Positions 10,910 through 20,437 of a stretch of 64,000 nt of DNA are shown here, one piece after another. This DNA comes from Cydia pomonella. Lineage: Eukaryota; Arthropoda; Insecta; Lepidoptera; Tortricidae. The DNA lies in the NCBI RefSeq assembly GCF_033807575.1, contig NC_084723.1, positions 6,391,247 through 6,455,246 on the forward strand, given 5' to 3'. The first letter of the stretch is position 1. Every line of letters begins with the position of its first letter. The notes under the pieces were generated by a model. The model saw only the letters and a list, made by a program, of their open reading frames with translations, had not been told where the DNA came from and did not search any database. The position numbers and the translations under genes were made by a program.

Positions 10910-11115
10910 CTCGTATTTTAATTGCGAAGGCCGAGCTCCGCGTAGGGCCGACGAAGGCTCAAAGCCTTTAGTGCTCAAGCGCGATTCGGATTTAAAACTA
11001 AAAATATCAGGGACACAGCCGCAATGGCGATGGTGCTTGTACTATTACTATTTTTCTTTCGTTTTTGAGCACTTCATTCCTGTAGCTCTGCCTTTGGCCT
11101 TCGCAATTAAAATAC
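10910..11115. mobile_element. MITE with AATTGCGAAGGCC ends
   Basis: TTTTAATTGCGAAGGCCGAGC at the left is inverted at 11085-11115 (GCTCTGCCTTTGGCCTTCGCAATT). An inner pair TTAGTGCTCAAG / TTTTGAGCACTTC folds too. A related half lies at 11430-11520. Confidence 0.65.
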
Positions 11116-11284
11116 TTGGGGACGTTGCGGGCAGAGCGTACCTGTCAGTCGCTCCGAGTCTTCAGCCCTACGTCACAGAATAAATAATAGTACTGCTCTA
11201 CAGAAATGACACTTCCTACAAAACCGAAGTTTGACATCGATTCAGGGACAAATCATGCTGTCCCTTTCTAGTGTATGGTACTAT

Positions 11285-11400
11285 CCCTTTCGGCTATTTA
11301 GGGTTGTCAAATTTCAAGCCATTATCTTATCTGTGGTTGTGCACGCACAGGGACGTCATTTTGTGCCAACCATAATAATTGCTCGGAGCAATGCTGAGGA
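11285..11400. repeat. Mini-repeat with GGGTTG..CAACC ends
   Basis: CGGCTATTTAGGGTTGTCAAA, ATTATCTTATCTGTGGTTGTGCACGCA and CCAAC..TAATAATTGCTC recur in the same order at 51931-52030. The ends TTAGGGTTG / CAACCCTAA are inverted. It may be a very short MITE. Confidence 0.5.
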
Positions 11401-11814
11401 GGAGTGTCGCACCATTGCCTACGTGGGACTCGGCCTTCGTATTTTAACAGTTGTACTATTATTCTATATTTGAGTACTACATTCCCGCAGCTCGGACTTC
11501 GGCCTTCGGCAGCGTGCACCCGCTTAATACTTATTTTAACCCGACGCTGCCGTAGATTTTCTAACGCGTTCTCTAAGGAATGATTATGTTCAGTCAAGCG
11601 GATCATAGAGAAACGTTATCTCCTCATTTTTCTATCCGAGTTACTTTGCGTCAGTTTTGTACATGTTAATTTCCAGTAAGCTGCAGAGACAACTGACCCC
11701 CGCCCCCCTTGCAAACTTTCCGTTACATTTAGTTTTTGATCCAACCCCTACGGATATTTAAAGACGATTCACTCGCGTTTCACGTCAAACAAAAAAAACG
11801 TTGTTAAAAATTTA
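11400..11814. other. Mixed repeat debris
   Basis: It has a half copy of the GAAGGCC MITE (11430-11520) and otherwise unassigned sequence. The minus-strand frame 11322-11606 crosses two repeats and is not a gene. Confidence 0.35.
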
Positions 11815-11842
11815 GTGATTCGCACTTGGCCGTTTTTTTTAT
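11815..11842 (+). repeat. 3' terminus remnant of the GGTTCCGTA family
   Basis: GATTCGCACTTGGCCGTTTTTTTT is the family's right end with only half of the hairpin left. Confidence 0.55.
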
Positions 11843-12480
11843 ATGCTTTTTATTTTTCAAAAAAACTTTTAATATAAATACCATTTTTGTCAACGCTACA
11901 CCTCATTAAGGGTTCAGCTATTGCCGCCGGCTTAATGAATTTATAGCCCAACTTTTCGACCAATCGGCTTTAAAAATGTGCTAACAAACTTACGCCTTAT
12001 GCCTCTGTAATAAGGCACAAAGTGTAATGTGATCTTTGAAGTGGACAGACTAAAGTCTGCGTCCAATGCATTGAACTAGAAATGTTAAGTGGCGGGAAAA
12101 CATACTACTAGTAAACTTAGTATAGAATTGAATGAAGAGGTATTATTGTTCAGAGGTATTGTTTATTTTGATGTCAGTAACTTCAAAGGCTTTTAACAAA
12201 AACGTACCTTAACATGTAAAACGGGGAGGAAGGGAAACATTCATTTGTCAATTTTTGTTTCACTGCATATTTTCATAGGAATCGAATGTTTATGGTGGCA
12301 TTTCACACTTTGTTGCGTACCAAGACGGTGCGGAGGTAGCTTCGATGAGCTCTATCCGTTTTAAGAGTCACACGAAGCTAGCCGCCTCCATACAATTGAA
12401 GTTACGCTCTCATTTTAAAATGACATTTTGAAAAAATATGAAATTAGAATATAATTTTATATTACAATAACAATATACAC
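11843..12480. other. Unassigned stretch with one imperfect inverted repeat
   Basis: GGAGGTAGCTTCG (12332) and CGAAGCTAGCCGCCTCC (12373) are inverted. Nothing else was recognised. Confidence 0.35.
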
Positions 12481-12504
12481 AATGGATATATACAGAAGAT
12501 TTCC

Positions 12505-12690
12505 TCGTTGTATCGCAATACTGATACATTGTGCGAGGAAGCCGCCAGCTCTTCGGTCAGGTGTATTCCCATCTGTTCCCGCCGGATGGGAATAGGCGCT
12601 ACATACAAATCATTCCCATCTGTGGCGGTAGTCACGTGAGGCGGGCTCAGATGGGAATACACCTTCGGTCACCAGTTAAACTCAAGTAAG
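12505..12690 (+). repeat. Repeated exon-like block, interrupted by a hAT MITE
   Basis: CTCGTTGTATC.CAAT..GTTGTGCGAGGAAGCCG and TCTTCGGTCACCAGTTA match 47948-48008. Here the block is split by the MITE at 12560-12663 between duplicated copies of TTCGGTCA. Confidence 0.65.
12560..12663. mobile_element. hAT-type MITE, 104 bp, with 8-bp TSD
   Basis: Ends GGTGTATTCCCATCTG and CAGATGGGAATACACC are perfect inverted repeats. The flanks TTCGGTCA (12552-12559 and 12664-12671) are identical, and the uninterrupted site exists at 47.99 kb. Eight-bp duplications are the hAT hallmark. A second, older copy is at 35924-36051. The conserved minus-strand peptide (YSHL..NDLY.APIPI..MGIHL) is a by-product of the MITE sequence. 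Confidence 0.9.
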
Positions 12691-12799
12691 TAACTTAATT
12701 ATATGTCCGGTAGGTATTCGTTGTACATACATAACTACTACTCGCTCTATTTTCTATAAAAAAAAGCAACGAAAGCTAATGCCAGACATAGATATATGT

Positions 12800-12990
12800 T
12801 ACGCAAATGTCCGGGAGAAAACGGTTTCCACTAACTAAATCTGAACAAATCACTTTGATTTTGATGTCGCTTTTGCATAATATATTCTAGCTTTATACGT
12901 TTCGCTTTTTTTTGTATTGCAAATAAAAAAAGGAACTCTTTAAACCTAGTTGTTTAATGTGTCAATAACATAAAGAAAATGGAAAATCTT
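12800..12990 (+). mobile_element. MITE/repeat family J, copy 1
   Basis: GGGAGAAAACGGTTTCCACT, AACAAATCACTTTGATTTTG, ATGTCG, CATAATATATTCTAG and CCTAGTTGTTTAATGTGTC also occur at 30600-30790 (+) and 32860-33075 (-). No coding potential. Confidence 0.65.
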
Positions 12991-13370
12991 TAGAAGTGAG
13001 GAGTACGTGATGTACTGTCTTAAGTTGGGGACATATTCTAGCGCAGAACGAACTAGCACTTAATAGCGGGAGACATTATTAATGCGTCTCCGGAAATATC
13101 TAACAAATTAGGTCGTCGCTGAAAAGCGACATTAAGCTGAATTTCAAACATGTGCCGTTTCTCACGGAGGCGGGGCGGGCGCAGCATCGAGATTATGAAT
13201 TATAAGGGAGTAGGCCACAGTAGGTGATTTCATGTTTTGACCGACTTCAACAAAAGCAGGAAACCTCCTGTATTAGTTCAATAATGAACAGCTTTCTTTC
13301 TTTCTTATTTAAACGCACCAGGGTCAGCATCGGTGCGACTTCAAATATATCACCCAACGTATCTCCTGAA
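12991..13370. other. Unique stretch, nothing recognised
   Basis: No exon or repeat was identified. Confidence 0.35.
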
Positions 13371-13412
13371 TAAATAAATAAATATTAGGGGGACATCTTA
13401 ATGGTTGCAAAT
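13371..13412 (-). repeat. SINE family B 3' tail fragment
   Basis: AATAAATAAATAAATATTAGGGGGACATC is the reverse complement of the family's GATGTCC..AATATTTATTTATT tail. Confidence 0.55.
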
Positions 13413-13820
13413 AAATGAATTGAACTGAATATTATTAGTTAAAGTTTCATGTCTACGCGTTGCACAATAAGGGAGTTTATACGGATTTTAATCGAGAAAA
13501 GGGTTCACAGATTTTTTTTTTACTTATGATACGGTATGTTTTTTGAAATATCAGTAGACCTATAGGTAATTAAAGAACAATTACCAAGCTAAAATATTGT
13601 GTAAAGAACTTTATTGTTTATACAAGGTTCAAGCATGCTAAAGCGACGTAAAAACAGCGAATTTGGCCTGGTACCCACTTTAAAAAAGCCGCTCCTATAC
13701 ATACGATCGAAATTACAAGTCTATGTCTAGTACTACTACGTAGTTTTCGTTACAAAAATTTGTTATCCGAAGAAAATAGAGCAAGTACAAGTTTTAAGAA
13801 GTTGGCATGTGAATGAATCT
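13413..13820. other. Unique stretch, nothing recognised
   Basis: AT-rich, with no shared repeats seen. Confidence 0.35.
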
Positions 13821-13821
13821 G

Positions 13822-13868
13822 TATATATATAAAACCAGCATCTTTCGACTCTAATCCTTCTATATCTG
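13822..13868 (+). promoter_or_regulatory. Candidate TATA promoter
   Basis: TATATATAAAA (13822-13834 region) is followed about 45 bp downstream by CTGTCTCACTGTG, similar to an arthropod initiator. It lies about 270 bp upstream of the exon-like ATG at 14137. The link is inference. Confidence 0.3.
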
Positions 13869-14136
13869 TCTCACTGTGTTATTTAGGTTTCTGATTATTT
13901 AGTTACAAAGGCTTCGTTTGTCATTATACTGCAGGACTACTTACTTTCCATTTTGTGGTCTAATTTCCTTCTCAGCATGTCTCTGCTGAGCCATAAATCC
14001 TCAGAATATGCATATTCCGATATGTAAATTCGGCTTCGTCTTGCATCGCACTTTGCAGCACTCGAGCGACTTGTGATCCATCCTGCAGTATTCCAATTTT
14101 AGAAATACGATATTGATTTGATATTCCATCGAATCA

Positions 14137-14226
14137 ATGCAAGCCTACAGTGCCATTCACGCCGACGTGATCGGTGATACGTACGATCAGCGCCTCGTCG
14201 CGGACCTAGACCTGGACCGTTCTAAC
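14137..14226 (+). CDS. Candidate first coding exon, unknown gene (partial)
   Basis: ATG at 14137 opens 30 codons (MQAYSAIHADVIGD..LDRSN), GC-richer than the surroundings and rich in GCC, GTC, CTG and GAC codons. They end exactly in phase 0 at a GTGAGT donor (14227). The residues are acidic and hydrophilic with no signal peptide. A TATA motif lies about 310 bp upstream, and a 16-codon uORF starting ATGTCTCTGCTG lies in the presumed 5' UTR near 13978. I do not recognise the protein and found no partner exon in the window, so the rest of the gene may lie to the right of it or this may be a relic. It is too short for a standard ORF screen. Confidence 0.35.
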
Positions 14227-14574
14227 GTGAGTCATTTTTCATTCTATTAGAATTTTAGAGATGTCAACATTTGTATGTTTGGATATCTGTTCTTTGAAAA
14301 CGGCTAAACAGATTTCAATGAAATTTGACACAAAATTAGTTTATAACTTGAAAAAGGACACAAGATACTTTGATCACGGAATTCATCCCCTAAAGTGGTG
14401 CAATGGGTGTTAGATTCAGGTCTTAAATAAATATCAAATTATGATCACATTATTCAAAATTTGAATGTGTCTCCTTATCGCTTTCAAGTTACGTAATGCA
14501 GATGTGGAACGCATTACGGGTTAGAACACTTCTTGGTTGGTGTTTTCTGCGTAATAATGTATAGCGACCAATAG

Positions 14575-14712
14575 GGCTAAGATGGTCGGCTCCTTATCAT
14601 TTATCACCATGCCTATCACTGTCTACCAAATATGTAAGCGCGAAAGTGACGGGCATAGTGATAAGCACAGTTATAAAAATGGAACCATGCTGCCACTGCT
14701 GCAATGTTGCAC
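14575..14712. mobile_element. Hairpin MITE family D copy
   Basis: GCTAAGATGGTCGGCTCCTTATCATTTATCACCATGCC.. and ..GACGGGCATAGTGATAAG..AAAATGGAACCATGCTGCCACTGCTG match the dimer at 39550-39802. Confidence 0.7.
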
Positions 14713-14911
14713 GGACACATTATGAATGGAATACATTCATAAAGTAGCCACGCACTTTTACAGCTGTACAGTTTGATTGAACATGAGGTCCGGAGAAGTG
14801 AAATGTACAGTAATAATGTGCAATATAATAGCCAGTTATTATACTCGTACTAGTAAATGATTTCTAAAAATAGGATGGACACACAGTCATAGATTGTCGT
14901 GGGCGTAGCAA

Positions 14912-15327
14912 TAGGGTTGTTTCCAATTTTTTGAAACGCTTGTATTACGTTCTATATTAACTAAAAGTGGCCCTAAAATTCAACTTTTATACTAAAACGG
15001 CTTTTATACTATGACAGATGCTATCGCGCCGAAAACGCTCTTTGAAAATTGTGTGACGATACGAACTGTCAACTGACATATTTTGTCATTTGTTGTTTAT
15101 CGCCTACCTGTCAACAGGGTCAATCCGAGAGTTGTGACGTCATAAGAATCTTCAATGACGTTTCGAGTTTGGTCACGTGACGTGTGCCAAAAGATATTTT
15201 AAATTCAATATTTACAAAAATATGGTCATTACAGGTCCCCTAAAAGTAGTTTAACTTGTTCTTATAATCCGAAAGAATTTATTGGGATACAATTCTGCCC
15301 TAAGATTTGTAGATGGAAACAACCCTA
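14912..15327. mobile_element. MITE with TAGGGTTGTTTCCA ends
   Basis: The perfect 14-bp inverted ends TAGGGTTGTTTCCA (14912) and TGGAAACAACCCTA (to 15327) enclose 416 bp without a transposase frame. Immediate flanks are too short to read a target duplication with confidence. Confidence 0.8.
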
Positions 15328-15345
15328 TTGGCTACTTGACAGTTT

Positions 15346-15560
15346 TTAGGGTTCCGTAGCCAATGGCAAAAAAACAGAACACATGGATTCGTCATGTCTG
15401 TCTGTCTGTCCGTCCGTATGTCACAGCCACTTTTTTTCGAAACTATAGGAATTATACTGTTGAAACTTGGTAAGTAGATGTATTATGTGAACCGCATTAA
15501 GATTGTCACACAAAAATATTAAAAAAAAATTTGGAGGTTCCCCATACTTAGAACTGAAGC
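15346..15560 (+). mobile_element. 5' half of a GGTTCCGTA-family element
   Basis: TTAGGGTTCCGTAGCCAATGG, CTGTCTGTCTGTCCGTCCG, CACAGCCACTTTTT, TTGGTAAGTAGATGTATT and GAGGTTCCCCATACTTAGAAC follow the order of the copy at 34916. It stops before the 287-bp repeat. Confidence 0.75.
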
Positions 15561-16100
15561 TTAGGCTTAAGCAAGCAAACAAACCAAGTAGTCGGTAAAA
15601 AATGATGACTCGGTAATCCGGAAATATTACACTCTGCGAGGAAGATCGTCATAAAGAAAAGTTATTTTTTCACTGAATGAGATGGGTTCAGATGTAAATA
15701 GAAATAATGGACAAGATTAAATTAAAATATTTGTACATAATTGTCCATTTTTCATTGGGTTTTTCAGTATTGTAAGGAAGTAAAAAAGCCGGTTTTTATG
15801 ATTATTACTTAGTTACATCCAATATTATTTATGTTTAGGTACAGTCAGGTTTGAATTTTTGCTTAGATAATGCAAAAAAATAATAAATAAGTTGGAATAA
15901 GAAAGATCTACTCATAGTTATGATTTTGCCCTAATTTACCGAAAATGCAATAGGTGCTGATGAAATACGGCGTTTCGTAAGTCAAAAATTTTCTTTGGCA
16001 GAATTGTTTTTTTTTATGTACATTTTTAAGGAGGTACTCAACTTTATCTTGATATCTACATCAAGACTTAGAACCTAAACTAAAACAGTTATTAATCTCA
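15561..16100. other. AT-rich stretch, nothing recognised
   Basis: No feature seen. Confidence 0.35.
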
Positions 16101-16104
16101 GAGG

Positions 16105-16706
16105 TCGCCGAAGTTAAAACGCCCCCTCTTTCGTCCTGCATCAGAAATCCGGGTGGCTTCACCTCTTCTTCTTTATAAGGCGCAGGTGCGCCCACACATG
16201 GAATACTGTTCTCATCTATGGGTAGGGGCACCCCAGTACCAGCTTCTCCCTCTGGACCGCATCCAATGAAGAGCGACTCGAATTGTCGACTGCCAGTGTA
16301 TTTCGGATCGGCTTGACTCCTTAGCGTTGCGTAGAGATGTGACCTCGCTCTGCATTTTCTATCGCATGTATAACGGGGAATGCTCCGAGGAATTGTTCGG
16401 ATTAATTCCTGCCGCTTCTTTTCGCCGTCGCCCTACGCGATAACATTTCCATCCTCATCACTTTGATGGTTGGCAGTCCTTAACTGTGCGTTTCTCCAGA
16501 AACTTTCTGCCTCGCACGGCTAAACTGTGGAATGAACTGTCGCCTGCAGTATTTTTGGACCGATACGACCTTCAAACCTTCAAGAAAAGAGCTTACTTAA
16601 ACGTACGTACAATGCACTCACAACCCCTCTGGTGTTGCAGGTCTCCACGGGTGGCGGTAATCGCTTACCATCCGTCTGCTCGTTTGCCTCCTCTATCATA
16701 AAAAAG
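16105..16706 (+). pseudogene. Jockey-clade LINE, C-terminal region plus 3' end
   Basis: The broken frame encodes YKAQVRPHMEYCSHLW, PQYQLLPLDRIQ then a TGA stop, DRLDSLALRRDVTSLCIFYR, YNGECSEELFGLIPAA and, after a frame change, FSRNFLPRTAKLWNELS and LQTFKKRAY. This order is characteristic of lepidopteran Jockey-like elements after the RT domain. The 3' end CTCTGG.GTTGCAGG..CGCTTACCATC..CTCGTTTGCC then A-rich sequence is shared with retroposon family C. A stop and a frameshift mark it as dead. Confidence 0.85.
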
Positions 16707-17180
16707 GTACATCTGAGAAACACAAAGATGAATTCTGCCAAAGGAAATCTTTGGTTCACTAACATGTCCTGTGCAAACCCAACTACAATCAAAATTAGCC
16801 AGTTAAAAAAATAAAAATGTAGTTTAAATTATAATTTGTATTTTAAGAACACAAAAATAATGGAAAAAATATTCACAATTAGTCAAAGCTACTTACCAGC
16901 GTTTTTAGGTGAGATCAAATATAATAAGGCGCCATTATACATAGTTACCTTTAGGAATACTTATATTTCACTGCGTGTGTCCTAAGTATTTTTTTAATGT
17001 ACCCTTTGGTGTACAAACAGAGAATATCTTATAACTTAAAGATTGACTTGAAGTTAATAAAGCCATAAAAAACTGCCAACAAGCCGATCGTAAAACGAAC
17101 CCACACCCACGCAATTTGTCGTCAACAGAACACTTAAGATTCTTATAAATCTCTTTGTAGAGATTAGAAAACAGTACAGT
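16707..17180. other. AT-rich stretch, nothing recognised
   Basis: No feature seen. Confidence 0.35.
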
Positions 17181-17194
17181 CATGATCCGCGTGT

Positions 17195-17226
17195 AAAACG
17201 CTCACATAACAATTTGTGAGCGTTTT
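17195..17226. repeat. Perfect 11-bp hairpin
   Basis: AAAACGCTCAC (17195-17205) pairs with GTGAGCGTTTT (17216-17226). Confidence 0.5.
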
Positions 17227-17261
17227 GAGCGCGCGTTTTTGTGTCATAATCATGATACACA

Positions 17262-17440
17262 TTGATTAAGGACAGACGGGCGGATATAGGGGAAACGGCA
17301 TTAACGATTTCAATGAAATTTGCATGCTATATAGGGGTTTCGGATGGTGAAAGGTCTCATCACTGGGAAAACACGCATTTTTGAGTTTTCATATTTTTCG
17401 AGCAAAGCTCGGTCTCCTAGATATTATTTTATTAAATGTG
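17262..17440 (+). repeat. Interspersed repeat family L, copy 1
   Basis: ATTTCAATGAAATTTGCATGC, GGGGTTTCGG, GTCTCATCACTGGGAAAAC, GCATTTTTGAG and GAGCAAAGCTCGGTCTCC recur in reverse at 32415-32600. A weaker piece of the same type lies at 14300-14330. Confidence 0.6.
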
Positions 17441-17456
17441 TAGAGAAATTAAAGGT

Positions 17457-17490
17457 GTGGGCAGTAAATTATTTATTACTGCCCACACAT
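17457..17490. repeat. Perfect 13-bp hairpin
   Basis: GTGTGGGCAGTAA is inverted as TTACTGCCCACAC around ATTATTTA. The long minus-strand frame 17432-17881 runs through this hairpin and a MITE, so it is not a gene. Confidence 0.55.
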
Positions 17491-17684
17491 TTGTTTTTCC
17501 CCAATTTTGCGTTATTTTTCCTCCTATGTTCTTATTTTGTATTTTGATTCTATTTTGAACAAATCTTTCTAACATATGAAAAATACTCCTATATTGACTC
17601 AAAAACTGTAGTAAATATGCAACATTTTGTTTTATAATCACTTGTCTTAACTCTTTCTGACAATATGTACAAATTTTCTTTACT

Positions 17685-17832
17685 ATGGGATCAACCTGAA
17701 GCCCTACTGCGAACAACGAAAATCTTTTCTTTATCTGCCTCTCATTTGCTCGAACATACAAACAACAGCGATAGACAGACAACGAAATTTCGATTTTCAC
17801 TTTTCGCGGTAGGCGTTTCGTAAAGTATTGTC
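17685..17832. mobile_element. MITE with GCCCTACTGCGAA ends (family M), copy 1
   Basis: GCCCTACTGCGAACAACGAAAAT at the left is inverted as ATTTTCACTTTTCGCGGTAGGC at the right. Two further copies sit in introns 2 and 3 of the tetraspan gene (24340 and 25105). Confidence 0.7.
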
Positions 17833-18460
17833 TGTACTGCGCTGTGCACGGCGTACTTACCCGAAAGATTAGAACATTCATCTCTTTAATACACTTTGCG
17901 GAGGTCGATTGAGCAACTTTTAGCTTTTTCGCGTCCCTTATTATGCTTAAAAGTGTCTTTATGGAAAATATAAAAGATGGAAATACCTTTTATAATGAAG
18001 GTAAAGGCGTTTTAAAAATGGTTATCACTTTTTAAGGTTAGTGAATATAGCATCTTAACTATCATCTGACAATGTATCAGCTGGGAGACGATGAAAGGAA
18101 ATATGCTCCTGGCTCGCGGTCTAATAGTGACGGCAAAATTAGACAAATATATCGGACGACAAGCTTAGGTATTTTTATGGCAACAAAGGTCACGATATTT
18201 GACCAATTTAGACTTGACAGACAGACACTATCTATATGTTGCCGACTGTACCATCCTCCGCAAAAGAGCATGGCGACTTTATCAATGAATTCATTCATTC
18301 CGCAGCTCAACTGTACTTGTAAATGACTCGTATTTTCAATAAACTCCATCTGTTGTGGTAATTAGAGGTCGAGCTACCCACTCTTTGAGACTAGTCTAGA
18401 CACATTACGGAATAATTTACATACCCTCATTGTTACCGAAAACATTTAAATGTCCACTAA
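17833..18460. other. Unassigned stretch
   Basis: A frame beginning MYQLGDDERKYAPGSRSNSD at 18072 looks hydrophilic. It has no convincing splice sites and no recognised family. Confidence 0.3.
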
Positions 18461-18474
18461 CTCCCAAATCTACA

Positions 18475-18560
18475 ATTTAAGAGGAAAGGGGGCGACCGCT
18501 TGTCCATAAAAATGTAGTCCTCATTTTCCTCTCTGAATATTAACAATATAGAAAATATGT
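18475..18560 (+). mobile_element. Hairpin MITE family N, copy 1
   Basis: GAGGAAAGGGGGCGACC and GTAGTCCTCATTTTCCTCTC are near-inverted, and the flank GAATATTAACAATATAGAAAATAT follows. The reverse copy is at 19305-19385. Confidence 0.6.
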
Positions 18561-18879
18561 TTATATTATTGGATGAATATTAACCACCGCCATGCTCTTT
18601 CGTTTGATTTTGGTCTTTATATTATAGTTATAAGAGAAGAGCCTTTAAAAATATGAATGAAATTTGTTTTACGATCCTCATTCTTATAATAATAATAAAA
18701 AACAAACAGGTTCCAGCAGGCGTTGTACATGACACTAAAGCTCTCCAAGTGGCCTCTACGTGTTGGATCTATATCACCACGCAAGCCTATCAAAAGACCG
18801 GGATTTATAGGCCCGTGAAATCCAAGGAGATACAATAAAAAAAAATACAAACGAAGAGGTATGGTTATTAACAACCCTG

Positions 18880-19070
18880 CAACGTACTATAGTGTTGTGT
18901 TCCTACCGCAGTGATTAAGGTTGCCAGAGCTCAACGAGGGTGCGGAGTGTTAGGGCCCGCAACGCGCATGTAACTCCTCTGGAGTTGCAGGCGTACATAG
19001 GCTACGGAGATTGCTTAACATCAGGCAGGCCGTATACTTGTTTGCCAGCGACATAATATAGAAAAAAACC
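18880..19070 (+). mobile_element. Retroposon family C copy
   Basis: GTGTTGTGTTCCT, AAGGTTGCCAGAGCTCAACGAGGGTGCGG, GCAACGCGCATGTAACTCCTCTGGAGTTGCAGG, GGAGATTGCTTAACATCAGG and CTTGTTTGCC end in an A-rich tail. The last 90 bp or so resemble the Jockey 3' end at 16615-16706. Confidence 0.75.
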
Positions 19071-19077
19071 AGAAATG

Positions 19078-19245
19078 ACGTAATAGTACATTACGATACA
19101 AGTGCGAAAAATAGGAAATTCGAAACGAGTGGCGATAAATTAAAACACGACCGAAGGGAGTGTTTTAAAACTTTTAAATCTACACGAGTGGCGTACGGTC
19201 ACATGTTTTACAGTACATATGGCCCTTTAAATGTTCGACATAGTA
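19078..19245. mobile_element. MITE with GTACATTACGATACAAGTGCG end (family O), copy 1
   Basis: GTACATTACGATACAAGTGCG, TAGGAAATTCG, GGCGATAAATTAAAAC and GACCGAAGGGAGTGTTTTAAA match 27840-28015. Confidence 0.65.
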
Positions 19246-19304
19246 ACGTAATATGCTAATTTTCGCACTAGTGCGGTAAAGTAGCACCATATGTACTGTA
19301 AAAA

Positions 19305-19385
19305 TATTTTCTATAATGTCAATATCCAGAGAGGAAAATGGGGACCACGTTTGTATAAAGTCGCGGTCCTCCCTTTTCCTCGTGG
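19305..19385 (-). mobile_element. Hairpin MITE family N, copy 2
   Basis: GAGGAAAATGGGGACC and GGTCCTCCCTTTTCCTC are near-inverted. It is the reverse complement of 18475-18560. The frame 19180-19488 spans it and is not a gene. Confidence 0.6.
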
Positions 19386-19694
19386 ACATTTCGGGCCGGA
19401 GGGCTAAAATTTGTGCGCGCAGTGTGGTGTGAAATTGGCACTCTTTGCGGCCGACGCGGGGCGCAGGGAAAACAAACATTGCTGGCAAATAAGGAAAACG
19501 TTTACCTCGAAAGGTAAACTTTCACTTGTCATGTTCTAATCGTGATTGATGATTTGAGAGAAAATGTTACATTTAGCAAATTTTTCGGGATGATAAATGT
19601 TTTATTGCAGGTTTATTTAAATTTTAAGCTGGTGGTGATTTTGTTATGTATGACCGTACTTTGAGGGGTAAACATGTAAGTCATAATGAACAAC

Positions 19695-19972
19695 TTTTAC
19701 GACCCGATTCGAAGAATGATTAAGACACGTTTAAGATCTTGGAAATATCTTTTAAAGATCGATAACTAAACGACATGTCCAAAATTGACGTTTATTTCAA
19801 TAGCGCTGTGATCGCAATAAGATTTATCTACGATATTTCTAACGTCAACGTGACATTGGTTGCCCGAATCGAGGTGCTTCTGTCAATTATACGACATACA
19901 AATGATATCTAAATGAGAACTTATCTAAACCAGAACTTATCGTTATCGTATTTCATTCTTCGAATCGGGCCA
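19695..19972. mobile_element. MITE with CCCGATTCGAAGAATGA ends (family P)
   Basis: ACCCGATTCGAAGAATGA (19702) and TCATTCTTCGAATCGGGCC (to about 19970) are inverted ends. Internal CGATAACTAAACG, TTGACGTTTATTTC and TCAATTATACGACAT match the partial copy at 37272. Confidence 0.75.
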
Positions 19973-20437
19973 TACTATGGGACTAACCCCAAATTTTGCG
20001 AAAAAAAACGGTTCGTTTTCGGGACTGGCCTTATAGTAAAAGATGTAGATTATATTATAACCTACAATATTGACCCCTTAAGGTATGTTCAGACATAGTT
20101 GAATCACTCTGTATAAGGATTATATACAATGGATATAGGAAGAAAGGTAAACAATATTCTGTGGACTAGTTTTTAGCTGAACTCAATAACACCACACGGC
20201 GTTATATTTTCTGTATTTAAGTGTAATAATATTATTTAAGTTTAACTTTATAAATTAAGTTATTTTTTACATTTTTGCTCCACCTACTTAGAATAAATTT
20301 ACACATACATAAAGTTCAACAAGTCTTTTTAATCGTGTAAAAAGCTCCCTAGTCCGTAAATTTCCGATTTTCGCTACGCTTACCGCTCAAGAGCACTAAC
20401 GCCGACGCGTGTAGCTCTCCACCTGCCACAGACTAAG

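Noticed and set aside
17432..17881. 149-codon minus-strand ORF
   Set aside because: It crosses a perfect hairpin and a MITE, with no recognisable domain.
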